Shown piece after piece: positions 63,956 through 64,000 of a stretch of DNA of 64,000 bases (positions are counted from its first letter, which is position 1; each line of letters opens with the position of its first letter). The notes beneath the pieces are model-generated. The model saw only the letters and a program-made list of their open reading frames with translations. It was not told where the DNA came from and did not search any database. This stretch comes from Rhizobiales bacterium IMCC20636 (GTDB lineage Bacteria; Pseudomonadota; Alphaproteobacteria; Rhizobiales; GCA-2746425): NCBI GenBank assembly GCA_016865015.1, contig CP018226.1:2759001-2823000 (forward strand), in the 5' to 3' direction. The translations under genes were made by a program, and so were the position numbers.

Positions 63956-64000
63956 TGATCTTCCCCTGTTCGTTTCCCGGCAGGCATCAGACGGTCAATC
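63952..64000 (-). CDS. C-terminal tail of an upstream gene running off the right edge
   Basis: The minus-strand frame ends DRLMPAGKRTGEDQ at a TGA that overlaps the GTG start of the TetR gene by three or four bases. The overlap suggests the two are translated together, so the carbohydrate operon starts outside the window. The product cannot be named from 15 residues. Confidence 0.4.
   Translation of the reverse strand, partial: IDRLMPAGKRTGEDQ

Noticed and set aside
1-64000. CRISPR arrays, tRNA/rRNA genes, integrase or transposase genes
   Set aside because: No regular spaced repeats, no cloverleaf-type sequences and no recognisable recombinase protein were seen; only the small inverted-repeat element at 23842-24067 hints at mobility.

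Overview
The window looks like a chromosomal segment of an alphaproteobacterium, most probably a member of the Hyphomicrobiales (rhizobial order). The clues are inferred from gene content: an alphaproteobacterial-type LexA with a direct-repeat GAAC-N7-GAAC box, the divergent cobT / cobS - DUF1289 - TIGR02281 protease arrangement, the ppiD - trp - moaC - moeA - lexA order, and a heme-oxygenase/bacteriophytochrome pair with an HWE kinase. No species can be named from the sequence alone, and no rRNA or tRNA gene was seen.

Region 1 (1-24 kb) is mainly housekeeping: the 3' end of a DEAD-box helicase, a lipoprotein, tpiA, ppiD, trpE and trpG, then two regulator genes on the opposite strand (XRE and a LuxR solo) that separate trpEG from trpD-trpC-moaC-moeA-lexA. 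After lexA come an osmoprotectant ABC transporter in the osmF-yehY-yehX-yehW order, a GNAT/Lrp pair, a uracil-DNA glycosylase-family protein, a nuclease, the cobalamin genes cobT and cobS, a 58-residue DUF1289 protein, a membrane aspartic protease and dusA.

Region 2 (24-30 kb) is a scar zone. It has a 226-bp MITE-like element with 32-bp terminal inverted repeats whose right end supplies the stop codon of the bacteriophytochrome gene. It also has the bphO-bphP photoreceptor pair, a degenerate copy of part of a GntR gene, a patatin-like phospholipase, and an MFS transporter pseudogene truncated at its 5' end and carrying a nonsense codon.

Region 3 (30-59 kb) is the most interesting part: a very large carboxylate catabolic island. 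A FadR-type GntR gene is followed by a six-gene minus-strand operon (MmgE/PrpD, AbrB-type membrane protein, SDR, MmgE/PrpD, two isopropylmalate/tartrate-dehydrogenase-family enzymes). Facing it are a first tripartite tricarboxylate transporter (tctCBA), a pair encoding a fluoroacetate-dehalogenase-like hydrolase and a four-domain rhodanese, and an enolase-superfamily enzyme. A long plus-strand operon then holds a second tctCBA, MmgE/PrpD, SDR, AbrB, a D-tartrate-dehydratase-like enolase, acyl-CoA dehydrogenase, CoA-transferase, another MmgE/PrpD, a MaoC hydratase and a CitE-like lyase. The last five match the gene content of the known itaconate pathway (CoA transfer, hydration, citramalyl-CoA cleavage). 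Every promoter region of this island carries a TTGT-NN-ACAA-type palindrome, and so does the GntR promoter, so one regulator probably controls the whole set. My inference is that the island imports one or more hydroxylated or unsaturated di/tricarboxylates and funnels them to pyruvate and acetyl-CoA. The exact substrate is unknown.

Region 4 (59-64 kb) holds a small secreted DUF1344-like protein and a minus-strand carbohydrate operon (TetR, Gfo/Idh/MocA dehydrogenase, DUF993 aldolase-like protein, TIM-barrel isomerase/epimerase) that begins beyond the right edge.
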